A stretch of DNA of 18,906 nt from JAMXLO01 sp041487355 (lineage in GTDB: Bacteria; Pseudomonadota; Alphaproteobacteria; Acetobacterales; Acetobacteraceae), in assembly GCA_041487355.1 (NCBI GenBank), contig JBGPND010000091.1:1-18906 (forward strand). Direction: 5' to 3'. The notes under the pieces were generated by a model. The model was not told where the DNA came from, did no database searches, and worked only from the letters and a program-made list of their open reading frames with translations. The position numbers were made by a program, and so were the translations under genes. This document shows positions 1-5,939 of this stretch, in pieces. The first letter of the stretch is position 1. Each line of letters opens with the position of its first letter.

Positions 1-117
1 AGGACGCTGCGCGCCGCTTCGCGGTGGCCTGCGGCCATCCTTGACCGCGCCTGCGCGCGGCACCACGAGGTGATCAGGCCGGGACGGAGAAACGGCCCTC
101 AGCCGAACCGAGAAACA

Positions 118-522
118 TCACGAGGTAGGCAGCGCCGGCCGGCCAAGCAAGGGGAGGACGTTTCCACCCACACCAAACAGCGAGGAGGCGGAAATCCAAT
201 AGTTCATCTGCCATCCTCGATCGGCAATGATCTCGGCTCCAACTTCGAGGGGCACCTCGCCAAACTTGAGTAGTGAGAAAGCAGGTATCGATCTCTGTGT
301 GCGTTCCCATTCCGACTGGGCGTTCGGTCCGAAGTCCATCTCACCGCCTCGGCTGAATGCGCAAGCGCTACGGTTTGAGTGCCCCGGCCTTCCTGAAACG
401 CCGAAGCATATGCCCATGCTACGGCTTACCCTTCCATTCGTTTCGAGTGGAAGGTGAAGCTCATACTCGACAACGTCGCGATAATCCGGGCGATTGAGGC
501 AAACTCGGTAAATCGAGGCCAT
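118..522 (-). CDS. Hypothetical protein, 134 aa
   Basis: I do not recognise this protein. It starts at an ATG preceded at good spacing by a strong purine-rich ribosome binding site (AGAGGGAGG, five bases before the ATG), which is the main reason to believe it. The N-terminal 27 residues look like ordinary protein with an alternating, strand-like pattern (VVEYELHLPLE). The middle (about residues 30-70) is rich in Gly, Ser, Arg and Cys and looks less constrained; the C-terminal half again looks protein-like. No signal peptide, membrane segment or catalytic motif is visible. It is the last gene of a minus-strand run of toxin-antitoxin genes, 45 bp after the XRE antitoxin stop, so it could be cotranscribed with that pair. 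A frameshifted or decaying gene is possible. Confidence 0.5.
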   Translation of the reverse strand: MASIYRVCLNRPDYRDVVEYELHLPLETNGRVSRSMGICFGVSGRPGHSNRSACAFSRGGEMDFGPNAQSEWERTQRSIPAFSLLKFGEVPLEVGAEIIADRGWQMNYWISASSLFGVGGNVLPLLGRPALPTS

Positions 523-567
523 CGGTGCCTCCCTCTGTTGGCCATTTGATGGATGAGGGTGCGCTTA

Positions 568-969
568 TCACCCTGGCTGTGACACCAAATTCTCCATCGG
601 AATTGCCAACACGCGCGACAGCTTGCGCAATGCCTCCGCGCTCCCCGGCTTCTTCCCGGTCTCGATCTCCGCGAGATAGCTCGGGCTGACGCCGGCCTGC
701 TCCGCCAGCGCGCGCTGCGACAGTCCGCGCTTCTCGCGCCAGACCTTCACCGGACTCTCATCGTCCAGGATGCGCCGCAACTCGTCGCCGGTCATATAGT
801 CCCGCCGAGCGACTTCCTTGCCGACTGTCTCTTCAAGCGCGAGGACCGCGGCGATGGCCTCCAGGTCCTCAATATCTTCCATCCGGGCGACAAGGGCATT
901 CCAGTCGCGCTTGCGAAGTGTCACCGTTTTGCTGGTCTCGGCCACTGGCCGTGGGAGCCGTGTATTCAC
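568..969 (-). CDS. XRE-family antitoxin partnered with RelE/ParE toxin (133 aa)
   Basis: The C-terminal part (about residues 76-128) is a Cro/C1-type helix-turn-helix: WREKRGLSQRALAEQAGVSPSYLAEIETGKK is the typical recognition region, split here as WREKRGLSQRALAEQ and AGVSPSYLAEIETGKK. The N-terminal 70 residues are charged and helical and probably wrap the toxin. The family neutralises the toxin and represses the operon. The GTG start at 969 was chosen because an AAGGAGG site lies seven bases upstream and the GTG overlaps the toxin stop as GTGA. The open frame runs further upstream only as a shadow of the toxin gene. Gene order is toxin first, antitoxin second, as in HigBA-type modules. A close paralog lies at 2730-3203. 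Confidence 0.85.
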   Translation of the reverse strand: MNTRLPRPVAETSKTVTLRKRDWNALVARMEDIEDLEAIAAVLALEETVGKEVARRDYMTGDELRRILDDESPVKVWREKRGLSQRALAEQAGVSPSYLAEIETGKKPGSAEALRKLSRVLAIPMENLVSQPG

Positions 970-1013
970 CGATAAACCTCCTTGCGATTGCCGACCCGGC
1001 CGACAATCACGTT
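584..1013. repeat. Direct repeat copy 1 (about 430 bp, contains XRE antitoxin)
   Basis: This segment aligns without gaps to 2818-3247 at a constant offset of 2234 bases. By eye roughly 90% of positions agree. Divergence is uneven: 838-961 has one mismatch in 124 bases, while the part encoding the helix-turn-helix has most of the changes. The copy ends inside the 3' end of the toxin gene. Confidence 0.9.
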
Positions 1014-1217
1014 GCCATCCTTGATCGTGTAGACGGCGCGCCAGTTCCCCTGCCGCACGCGATAGCGCCCGGGCAGTCCGACCAACGGCTTGACGCCGAT
1101 GTGCAGGGCTATCGGATCCTCGGCGATACGTTCCAGCCGGTCTCGCAGGCGCTTCGCGTCGAGGCGCGGCATGGCAGCGAACTGCACCACGACATGTGGC
1201 GGTATGATCAGCGCCAC
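966..1217 (-). CDS. RelE/ParE-family toxin (up to 83 aa)
   Basis: The C-terminal two thirds match the RelE/ParE fold: a helical segment (DAKRLRDRLERIAEDP), then YRVRQGNWRAVYTIKDG and the end GRVGNRKEVYR, whose Arg and Tyr positions resemble those used by ribosome-dependent mRNA interferases of the RelE group. Its stop overlaps the GTG of the XRE antitoxin by four bases, so the two are translationally coupled. The start is uncertain. The GTG at 1217 gives 83 aa but lies only two bases after a -10-like element, and there is no Shine-Dalgarno. An internal ATG at 1172 (MPRLDAKRL) would give 68 aa. Compared with family members I remember, the first strand and helix look short, so the toxin may be N-terminally reduced. 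Confidence 0.75.
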   Translation of the reverse strand: MALIIPPHVVVQFAAMPRLDAKRLRDRLERIAEDPIALHIGVKPLVGLPGRYRVRQGNWRAVYTIKDGNVIVGRVGNRKEVYR

Positions 1218-1219
1218 GA

Positions 1220-1251
1220 TGTATACTCGCTATCAGCGAGCAGACTGTCAA
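1220..1251 (-). promoter_or_regulatory. Candidate promoter and operator of the RelE/XRE module
   Basis: On the minus strand there is a perfect -35 TTGACA (1251-1246) and a TATACA element (1225-1220). The 20 bp between them contain a perfect palindrome, CTCGCT-3-AGCGAG (1226-1240), a plausible operator for the XRE antitoxin. The spacing is longer than the usual 16-18 bp, so the promoter reading is tentative. If correct, the transcript would begin at or inside the annotated GTG start of the toxin. Confidence 0.45.
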
Positions 1252-1381
1252 GCGTCGGCAATACCGGTTCCCTTCGCCGCCGATCTGGACATCACGTCCG
1301 TCGGCAATGATGGTCACTTTGATTGTCTTGCCGTTTGCTTAACCTGGGTGCCCGGCTTGATGCTCACCGCAACAGTGCGCC

Positions 1382-2044
1382 TCACGCCGCCTGCAACCGC
1401 ATCGCCGCCTGAATCTCGCGACACGCAGCGACGACCCGGAAAATCTCGTCTCGGCTCGGGCTCTCGGCCTCGGGGCGACCGTGCACAATCGCATTCCGCC
1501 GGTCCCAGGCCTGGTCCAGCACGTCGGCGGTGGTGCCGCCGATGATCCCCTGAAACGCCAACTCCTGGATGATGGAACGGGCGGAACGATCACGCCCCTT
1601 GATGCGATGCTGCATAGCTGCATCCCGCACCAATTCGTCGAGCACCGACACCAGATAAATCAGGGACAGATCCTGCTGCCCTGCGTCGTATGCTGCCAAT
1701 GAGGCCGCCAGCAGATGTTCCAGGCTGTCCTCCGATAGTCCTGCCGAGGCCGCATCCTTGCGTGTCCCCAGCGAGATCAACTCGAAGCGCCACCCTGCAT
1801 GGGCCGCGATAGTCGCCGCCAATTCCTTGATCTCGTTAGAGCCCCGCAGGCTCTCTGCGGTCTTGATCTCCACCACCGCGCGATCGTCATCCTTCATCGC
1901 GATCAGATCCGGTGAGAACGCGCGCAGGAACGCCGGCAGGCTGTCGCCTCGCGGCTGCTCAACCACGTCATAGCCGCGCTTGCGGTACTCCCGCGCCACG
2001 CTGCGCTGAGACCTCAGGCGTTCATCGCTTCGGCTGCCAGCCAT
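1382..2044 (-). CDS. Putative PD-(D/E)xK nuclease fused to HEPN-like domain, 220 aa
   Basis: The N-terminal half (about 1-100) has the layout of a small restriction-endonuclease fold: SPDLIA with Asp46, then VVEIKT with Glu59 and Lys61, a D...ExK catalytic set. It resembles restriction-like families such as the AHJR-like REase group, but I cannot confirm membership. The C-terminal half (about 115-215) is all helical and contains RRNAIVHG (Arg183, His188), matching the Rx4-6H motif of HEPN ribonucleases. The ATG directly follows the stop of the rusA-like gene (TGA then ATG, no gap), so the two must be cotranscribed. HEPN and REase domains are common in phage-defence and toxin systems; a role here in cleaving nucleic acid is inference. 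The 164 bp downstream separate it from the RelE module. Confidence 0.6.
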   Translation of the reverse strand: MAGSRSDERLRSQRSVAREYRKRGYDVVEQPRGDSLPAFLRAFSPDLIAMKDDDRAVVEIKTAESLRGSNEIKELAATIAAHAGWRFELISLGTRKDAASAGLSEDSLEHLLAASLAAYDAGQQDLSLIYLVSVLDELVRDAAMQHRIKGRDRSARSIIQELAFQGIIGGTTADVLDQAWDRRNAIVHGRPEAESPSRDEIFRVVAACREIQAAMRLQAA

Positions 2045-2533
2045 TCAGCCCAGGTCCTCCTCGTCCGGCGCAAGCCACAGGCGAATATGCACGAACTGGC
2101 GCCCATCGCTGAACGCGTCCGCCAATGGCCGCGATATATAGCGCAGGCGAAAGCGCCCATCGATGTCCCGCCAGTTTCCGGCAACGTCCTTCACCGCACG
2201 GTCATTCACGAAGGTGATGCCCTGCAGCGCATCCTGGATGGGCTTGATCAGGTTGTCCATGTCGGCGATCGGCCGCTCGGCATAGTGGGTGATGCGCAGC
2301 TCTACCGCGACCGCATACGGTGGTTGCCCGGCGGGCCAGGCCGCCGTGGCCGCGGCGCGGATTTGCCGTTGCCAGGCTGCGAGACGACTGCGGATGTCTG
2401 TCTGAGCCGACACCGGCCGGCCATGGACGCAGAACTCGAAATCCGGGGTCCGGCGGTCATCTGGGCGGTCTCGTCCGAGGGGCTTCCTGGTCAATTCAAC
2501 CCATGGAAATCCTGCCGGGTGCCGCGATGCCAT
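2045..2533 (-). CDS. RusA-like Holliday junction endonuclease, about 162 aa
   Basis: The core motif is ADMDNLIKPIQDALQG followed by FVNDRAVKD. Counted from the ATG at 2533 this supplies Asp91, Asp93 and Asp111, which correspond to the metal-binding aspartates of the RusA resolvase family (Asp70, Asp72, Asp91 in E. coli RusA). RusA proteins cut four-way junctions and are usually phage-borne. The family is about 120 aa; this one has an extra N-terminal segment of about 30 residues before DFEFCVHGRPVSAQ, where family members usually begin. The start is therefore uncertain: the ATG at 2533 lies inside the hicB-like gene, and a TTG at 2494 sits just after the hicB stop. Neither has a clear ribosome binding site. 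The stop abuts the ATG of the nuclease-HEPN gene. Confidence 0.75.
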   Translation of the reverse strand: MASRHPAGFPWVELTRKPLGRDRPDDRRTPDFEFCVHGRPVSAQTDIRSRLAAWQRQIRAAATAAWPAGQPPYAVAVELRITHYAERPIADMDNLIKPIQDALQGITFVNDRAVKDVAGNWRDIDGRFRLRYISRPLADAFSDGRQFVHIRLWLAPDEEDLG

Positions 2534-2702
2534 GGTCGTGGCGATACGCCAGAACGACGCGAATGGCTTCCTCCGCCATCGCCATGGCCTCCGCCTCACT
2601 GTCGCCTTCGGTCACCACTTCCGGTAGCGCCGGCGCGCTCACGGTGAAGCCACCTTCCGGCTGCGGCTCAAGCACCACGGTGAAGTCGAACTTGCCGGAC
2701 AT
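2496..2702 (-). CDS. Orphan HicB-family protein, 68 aa
   Basis: The sequence FTVVLEPQPEGGFTVSAPALPEVVTEGDS followed by a helical EAEAMAMAEEAIRVVL segment (split here: FTVVLEPQPEGGF, TVSAPALPEVVTEGDS) is the partial RNase H-like fold of HicB antitoxins. The ATG has a good GGAGG six bases upstream. At 68 aa it has only the toxin-binding domain and lacks the C-terminal DNA-binding part found in longer HicB proteins. No HicA is present on either side, which is unusual, since HicA normally precedes HicB. The gene overlaps or abuts the rusA-like gene and starts 27 bp after the stop of the second XRE antitoxin, so it may be cotranscribed with both. Confidence 0.75.
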   Translation of the reverse strand: MSGKFDFTVVLEPQPEGGFTVSAPALPEVVTEGDSEAEAMAMAEEAIRVVLAYRHDHGIAAPGRISMG

Positions 2703-2729
2703 GATCGGCCTCCGTATCCGATCGTCAGC

Positions 2730-3203
2730 CTAGCACATCGCACGGCCAGATCGTCTTCGGCTACTTCCGTGACGCGAAGGCGAGGCCACCTGCTCCACGT
2801 CCACCCGCGGTGTAGAGACCAAATTCTCCATCGGGATTACCAGCACGCGTGACAGCTTGCGCAGCGCATCCGCACTCCCCGGCTTCTTCCCGGTCTCGAT
2901 CTCCGCAAGATAGCTCGGGCTGACGCCGGCCTGTTCCGCCAGCTCACGTTGCGACAGTCCGCGCTTCTCGCGCCAGACCTTCACCGGGCTCTCGTCTTCC
3001 AGGATGCGCCGCATCTCGTCGCCGGTCAGGTAGTCGCGCCGTGCGACCTCCTCGCCGACCTTCTCCTCATACGCGAGGACCGCGGCGATGGCCTCCGGGT
3101 CCTCAATATCTTCCATCCGGGCGACAAGGGCATTCCAGTCGCGCTTGCGAAGTGTCACCGTTTTGCTGGTCTCGGCCACTGGCCGTGGGAGCCGTATGTC
3201 CAC
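2730..3203 (-). CDS. Orphan XRE-family antitoxin paralog, 157 aa
   Basis: This is a near copy of the antitoxin at 568-969: the same helical N-terminus and the same helix-turn-helix (WREKRGLSQRELAEQ, AGVSPSYLAEIETGKK). The GTG start at 3203 keeps an AAGGAAG site at the same seven-base spacing. It runs 24 residues beyond the end of the first copy because the homology stops at about 2818 and a different 3' end follows (rich in Arg and Ser), reading to a TAG at 2730. The cognate toxin gene is gone except for its last few codons. It lies 58 bp after higA and is probably expressed from the higBA operon. It may still bind the operator or toxin of the first module. Confidence 0.8.
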   Translation of the reverse strand: MDIRLPRPVAETSKTVTLRKRDWNALVARMEDIEDPEAIAAVLAYEEKVGEEVARRDYLTGDEMRRILEDESPVKVWREKRGLSQRELAEQAGVSPSYLAEIETGKKPGSADALRKLSRVLVIPMENLVSTPRVDVEQVASPSRHGSSRRRSGRAMC

Positions 3204-3247
3204 CGACAAACTTCCTTGCGATTGCCGACGCGGCCGACCATCACGCT
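2818..3247. repeat. Direct repeat copy 2 (about 430 bp, contains orphan antitoxin)
   Basis: This is the second copy of the segment at 584-1013, in the same orientation. It begins inside the 3' end of the antitoxin and ends inside the toxin remnant. Together the two copies bracket the RelE toxin, the nuclease-HEPN gene, the rusA-like gene and the hicB-like gene. Confidence 0.9.
3201..3247 (-). pseudogene. Remnant of a RelE/ParE toxin 3' end
   Basis: Upstream of the second antitoxin, the minus strand encodes VGRVGNRKEVCR, the tail of the RelE toxin at 966-1217 (VGRVGNRKEVYR). The homology stops abruptly at about 3247. The last Tyr is Cys, and the stop codon TGA of the intact copy is TGG here, so the frame runs on. 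No upstream toxin sequence is present. This marks a truncated copy of the toxin-antitoxin module. Confidence 0.8.
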
Positions 3248-3261
3248 GCGCCATGCCGTCG

Positions 3262-3612
3262 TCATCCGACGGCACGGCGAACTGTTGCTACGTTGCCCTT
3301 TGCACGCCGGCGTCCCGCCGCGCTTTGGCCAACCCGGCCTGCCGGTATTCGCGCCAACCCATCGCCGATCTCCTGCTCGGCTCGTCGCAGATCGTAAGTC
3401 TGCTGCAGGTTCATCCAGAACGCCGCGCTCATGCCGAAATAGCGGCCAAGCCGCAGCGCCGTATCGGCGGTGATGCCGCGCGTGCCATGCAGGATGCCGG
3501 TGATCCGGTTGGGCGGTACTTCGACATCGCGCGCCAACTGCGTCGCCGTGATACCCATCGCCACGATGGCGTCGGCCAGGTGCTCTCCTGGGTGAATTGC
3601 GCTGCGTGCCAT
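3262..3612 (-). CDS. higA: HigA-family antitoxin, 116 aa
   Basis: HigA antitoxins bind HigB and repress the operon through a helix-turn-helix. The start MARSAIHPGEHLADAI, the HTH VPPNRITGILHGTRGITADTALRLGRYF (split: VPPNRITGILHGTRG, ITADTALRLGRYF) and the ending FWMNLQQTYDLRRAEQEIG are all classic for the HigA/VapI group. The ATG at 3612 follows the higB stop by two bases, with a GAGG site inside the end of higB. Family members are usually about 95-105 aa. Here residues after about 90 form an Arg/Ala-rich tail that does not look like the family and ends close to the edge of the duplicated segment, so the original C-terminus may have been replaced by read-through. Confidence 0.88.
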   Translation of the reverse strand: MARSAIHPGEHLADAIVAMGITATQLARDVEVPPNRITGILHGTRGITADTALRLGRYFGMSAAFWMNLQQTYDLRRAEQEIGDGLARIPAGRVGQSAAGRRRAKGNVATVRRAVG

Positions 3613-3614
3613 GT

Positions 3615-3905
3615 CTAACCTCGGTGGCCGTCCTCGATCGTCACATACTCTGGCCCCGGCGAACCCGATGGCCACTTGAAGCAGATCCGCCACTGGTCGT
3701 TGATCCGGACACTGTAGGTGTCGCTCCTCGCGCCCTTCAGCTTCTCGAAGCGATGTCCGGGGAACTTCGCAATATCTCCCAGCAAAATCGTCGCATCCAA
3801 CCGATCCGGAGTCTTTTCCGCCTGTCTTCGAAATGCTTCGAATTGCCCGACACGTTCGCCGCGGGCAAAGTGCGCAGTCCGGCTATCGCCATAGCTGCGA
3901 ATCAT
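3615..3905 (-). CDS. higB: HigB-family mRNA interferase toxin, 96 aa
   Basis: The start MIRSYGDSRTAHFARGE and the ending YSVRINDQWRICFKW...VTIEDGHRG match HigB/RelE-fold toxins, which cleave mRNA on the ribosome and are held in check by HigA. The conserved basic and aromatic positions (RINDQWRICF) are present. It starts at an ATG with AGGAAA upstream and ends two bases before higA, in the usual toxin-first order. Length is normal for the family. A good promoter lies just upstream (3922-3950). Confidence 0.88.
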   Translation of the reverse strand: MIRSYGDSRTAHFARGERVGQFEAFRRQAEKTPDRLDATILLGDIAKFPGHRFEKLKGARSDTYSVRINDQWRICFKWPSGSPGPEYVTIEDGHRG

Positions 3906-3921
3906 AACGGTTTCCTGCGGT

Positions 3922-3950
3922 TATTTACGTCTTACGTCAACCATAATCAA
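3922..3950 (-). promoter_or_regulatory. Promoter of higBA with tandem GACGTAA operator-like repeat
   Basis: On the minus strand, TTGATT (3950-3945) and TAAATA (3927-3922) are spaced by exactly 17 bp. Two perfect head-to-tail copies of GACGTAA (3938-3932 and 3931-3925) cover the downstream half of the spacer and the edge of the -10. They are a plausible HigA binding site. The -10 ends 16 bp upstream of the higB ATG. Confidence 0.6.
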
Positions 3951-4025
3951 CCGCGATGGCTCGCTTGCGTTGGCACGGCCTGGCCGCGGGCCTTCACCCT
4001 TCAAGCCCTGCGGGCTGGGTCAATC

Positions 4026-4045
4026 TGCAACTGATTAGCATTGCA
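4026..4045. promoter_or_regulatory. Fur-box-like imperfect palindrome
   Basis: TGCAACTGATTAGCATTGCA has matching TGCAA/TTGCA ends and the interior seen in many proteobacterial Fur sites. It sits in the 211 bp gap between the higB start and the cupin stop. No iron-related gene is adjacent. The match is to remembered consensus, so this is tentative. The remaining gap sequence holds a small AGCCC-TGC-GGGCT hairpin near 4003-4015 and nothing else I can name. Confidence 0.3.
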
Positions 4046-4116
4046 TAACAAACAGAGAGGATCAGGCAGGCGGCCGGCTACTGCCGCCGGCGCACAGCCT
4101 GTCGCGCGATCTCCTG

Positions 4117-4887
4117 TCAGTCCCGCGCCAGCACCGGGAATTGCAGGCACAGCGCCTCGGCACCCGCGGCACCGGCCGTCATCAGCAGGCTCCCGTCGTC
4201 CGGCGCCACGAAGACACAGGAGTTCGGTGGCAGCAGTGCCGATCCGCCGGCCGACGCCGCACCGGACAGCACGATCCAGAACTGCCCGCCGCCCTCGCGC
4301 GGATCTGGGCCGCTGACATCCGCGCCAGCCGGCAGGCGATAGCGCCACGTCGCCATCCCATCCGCCGTCTGCTCGATCACCGTCAGGCAGGCGAGCCGGT
4401 CCGTGCGCGCCAGCTCGGCCGCCGAGGCAACCGGCATCGGCGGCGCCGTCGCCTCGCGATGCTGGAAGTTCTGCACCCGCGCCGCGCGCAACTGCTCGCG
4501 CGCCCCCGGCATGTAGCGCGCACCGGAATCCCAGGCGTTGCGCAAGGTGAACCAGGCGATCCCTTCGTCGGCGGCAATGATGGGCCCGTAGGCGGACCAC
4601 GCGTCGGTGTAGTGCACCGCCACCGTGCCCACGTCGTGCAGGCCGAGCCGGCCGCCGCCCTGCACCACCACCTGATACTGATCGGCCTGATGAAAATGCG
4701 GCTTCACCACCGCGTGCGGCTCCTTCTCGACCAGGAAGGCCATCGGATACAGCACGTCTGCGTCGGGCGGCGCCTCGCCCTCCTTCAGCGTGTTGCGGTT
4801 TTCGCCGATGAAGGTGGTGTGCCAGCCGTTGCCGGTCTTGCGCCGCGCCGTCTGCCGCGCGACTTCGCTGTTCGCCGTCAGGATCAT
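4117..4887 (-). CDS. Cupin-domain protein, 256 aa
   Basis: This is a soluble bicupin-like protein. The first barrel has KPHFHQADQYQVVVQGGGRLG (split: KPHFHQADQYQ, VVVQGGGRLG), where His64 and His66 match the metal-binding HxH of cupins; the usual Glu four residues on is Gln70. A second barrel is suggested by GGGQFWIVLSG and by PPNSCVFVAPDD near the C-terminus. The ATG at 4887 has GAGG seven bases upstream and lies 29 bp after the stop of the MetE-like gene, so the two form an operon. Substrate is unknown; pairing with a methionine-synthase-like enzyme suggests a role in the same small-molecule pathway, which is inference. A weak hairpin (GCCGGC/GCCGGC) near 4072-4092 may end the transcript. 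Confidence 0.75.
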   Translation of the reverse strand: MILTANSEVARQTARRKTGNGWHTTFIGENRNTLKEGEAPPDADVLYPMAFLVEKEPHAVVKPHFHQADQYQVVVQGGGRLGLHDVGTVAVHYTDAWSAYGPIIAADEGIAWFTLRNAWDSGARYMPGAREQLRAARVQNFQHREATAPPMPVASAAELARTDRLACLTVIEQTADGMATWRYRLPAGADVSGPDPREGGGQFWIVLSGAASAGGSALLPPNSCVFVAPDDGSLLMTAGAAGAEALCLQFPVLARD

Positions 4888-4916
4888 GGGTTCGCCTCGT
4901 TGCTTTCCCGCAGATG

Positions 4917-5939
4917 CTACGCCGCAAGCCGCCGCCGCGCCAGCGCCGCCCCGGCGCCCAGCGCGGCGAGCTTCGCCTCCGCCACGTCGCGGCGCATCGG
5001 CGCCATGCCGCAGTTCGTGCAGGGGAACAGCCGCTCCGCCGGCACGAACTCCAGCGCGTCCTCGATGGTGTCGGCGACCTCCTCCGGCGTCTCCACGCGA
5101 TCGGTGGCGACATCGATCACGCCGACCAGCACGTCCTTGCCCGCGAGCAGCCGCATCAGCCGCATCGGCACGCGCGCGTTGCGGCACTCGAGCGACACCT
5201 GGTCGATGTGGCTCGCCGCCAGCGCTGGGAAAGTCGCCTCATATTGGCGCCACTCGGAGCCCAGAGTGCCCTTCCAGTCGATGTTCGCCTGGATGCCGTA
5301 GCCGTAGCAGATATGCACCGCGGTCTTGCACGCGAGCCCCTGGGCCGCGCGCTCCAGCGCCGCCACGCCCCAGTCCTTCACCGCATCCATGTAGACATTG
5401 AACGCCGGCTCGTCGAACTGGATCACATCGACGCCGTCCGCCTCCAGCGCGCGTGCCTCCTCGTTCAGCAGCGCCGCGAACGCCATCGCCAGCTTCATCC
5501 GGTCGCCGTAATGCGCATCGGCGATCGTATCGACAATCGTCATCGGGCCCGGCAGGGTGAACTTCAGCTTCCGCCGCGTGTGGGCGCGTGCCAGCCGCGC
5601 CTCGGTTGCATGCACCCGGCCGCGCAGGCGGAGCGTGCCGGTCACCGTGGGCACCATCGCCTTGTACCGGTTGTTGCGGATGCCCATCTCGACGCGCCTG
5701 CCGACGTCGATGCCTTCGACGTTCTCCAGGAACCCGTGCACGAAGTGCTGCCGCGACTGCTCGCCATCCGTCACGATGTCGATGCCGGCATCCTCCTGCT
5801 GCTTGATCGCCAGCAGAGTCGCATCACGCTTGGCCGCCGCCAGCTCGTCGCCGGCCGGCTTCCAGGGCGGCCACAGCATGTTCGGTTCGGCGAGCCAGGC
5901 GGGCTTGGGCAGGCTGCCGGCGATCGTGGTCTCGAACAT
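4917..5939 (-). CDS. Short MetE-like cobalamin-independent methionine synthase homolog, 340 aa
   Basis: The protein corresponds to the C-terminal catalytic barrel of MetE (full-length MetE is about 750 aa). The start TTIAGSLPKP, the segment FTLPGPMTIVDT, and QFDEPAF are typical. Zinc ligands can be assigned as His209 and Cys211 (VHICYGYG), Glu251 (SLECRN) and Cys310 (CTNCGM), the set used to activate the thiol substrate in MetE. The ATG has GGAG six bases upstream. Stand-alone core-MetE enzymes lack the N-terminal folate-binding half and may use a methyl donor other than polyglutamyl methyltetrahydrofolate. It is followed by a cupin gene. Exact substrate cannot be told from sequence. Confidence 0.82.
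   Translation of the reverse strand: MFETTIAGSLPKPAWLAEPNMLWPPWKPAGDELAAAKRDATLLAIKQQEDAGIDIVTDGEQSRQHFVHGFLENVEGIDVGRRVEMGIRNNRYKAMVPTVTGTLRLRGRVHATEARLARAHTRRKLKFTLPGPMTIVDTIADAHYGDRMKLAMAFAALLNEEARALEADGVDVIQFDEPAFNVYMDAVKDWGVAALERAAQGLACKTAVHICYGYGIQANIDWKGTLGSEWRQYEATFPALAASHIDQVSLECRNARVPMRLMRLLAGKDVLVGVIDVATDRVETPEEVADTIEDALEFVPAERLFPCTNCGMAPMRRDVAEAKLAALGAGAALARRRLAA

Noticed and set aside
1..117. Possible gene end or RNA at the left edge
   Set aside because: Only GC-rich sequence with short inverted repeats is seen; no motif, start or conserved protein segment could be supported.
970..1317. Upstream extension of the first XRE antitoxin frame (116 extra codons)
   Set aside because: It overlaps the RelE toxin in another frame, and a good AAGGAGG site with a GTGA overlap marks the true start at 969.
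584..3247. CRISPR array or composite transposon made by the direct repeats
   Set aside because: The repeats are two 430-bp coding duplications with no spacers, and no transposase lies in or beside them.
4072..4092. GC-rich hairpin after the cupin gene as an intrinsic terminator
   Set aside because: The stem is short and no clean U-tract follows; it is mentioned only as a weak possibility.
4001..5113. A minus-strand open frame of about 370 codons overlapping the cupin and MetE-like genes
   Set aside because: Arg-rich low-complexity translation in a different frame of two real genes; no ribosome binding site or motif.
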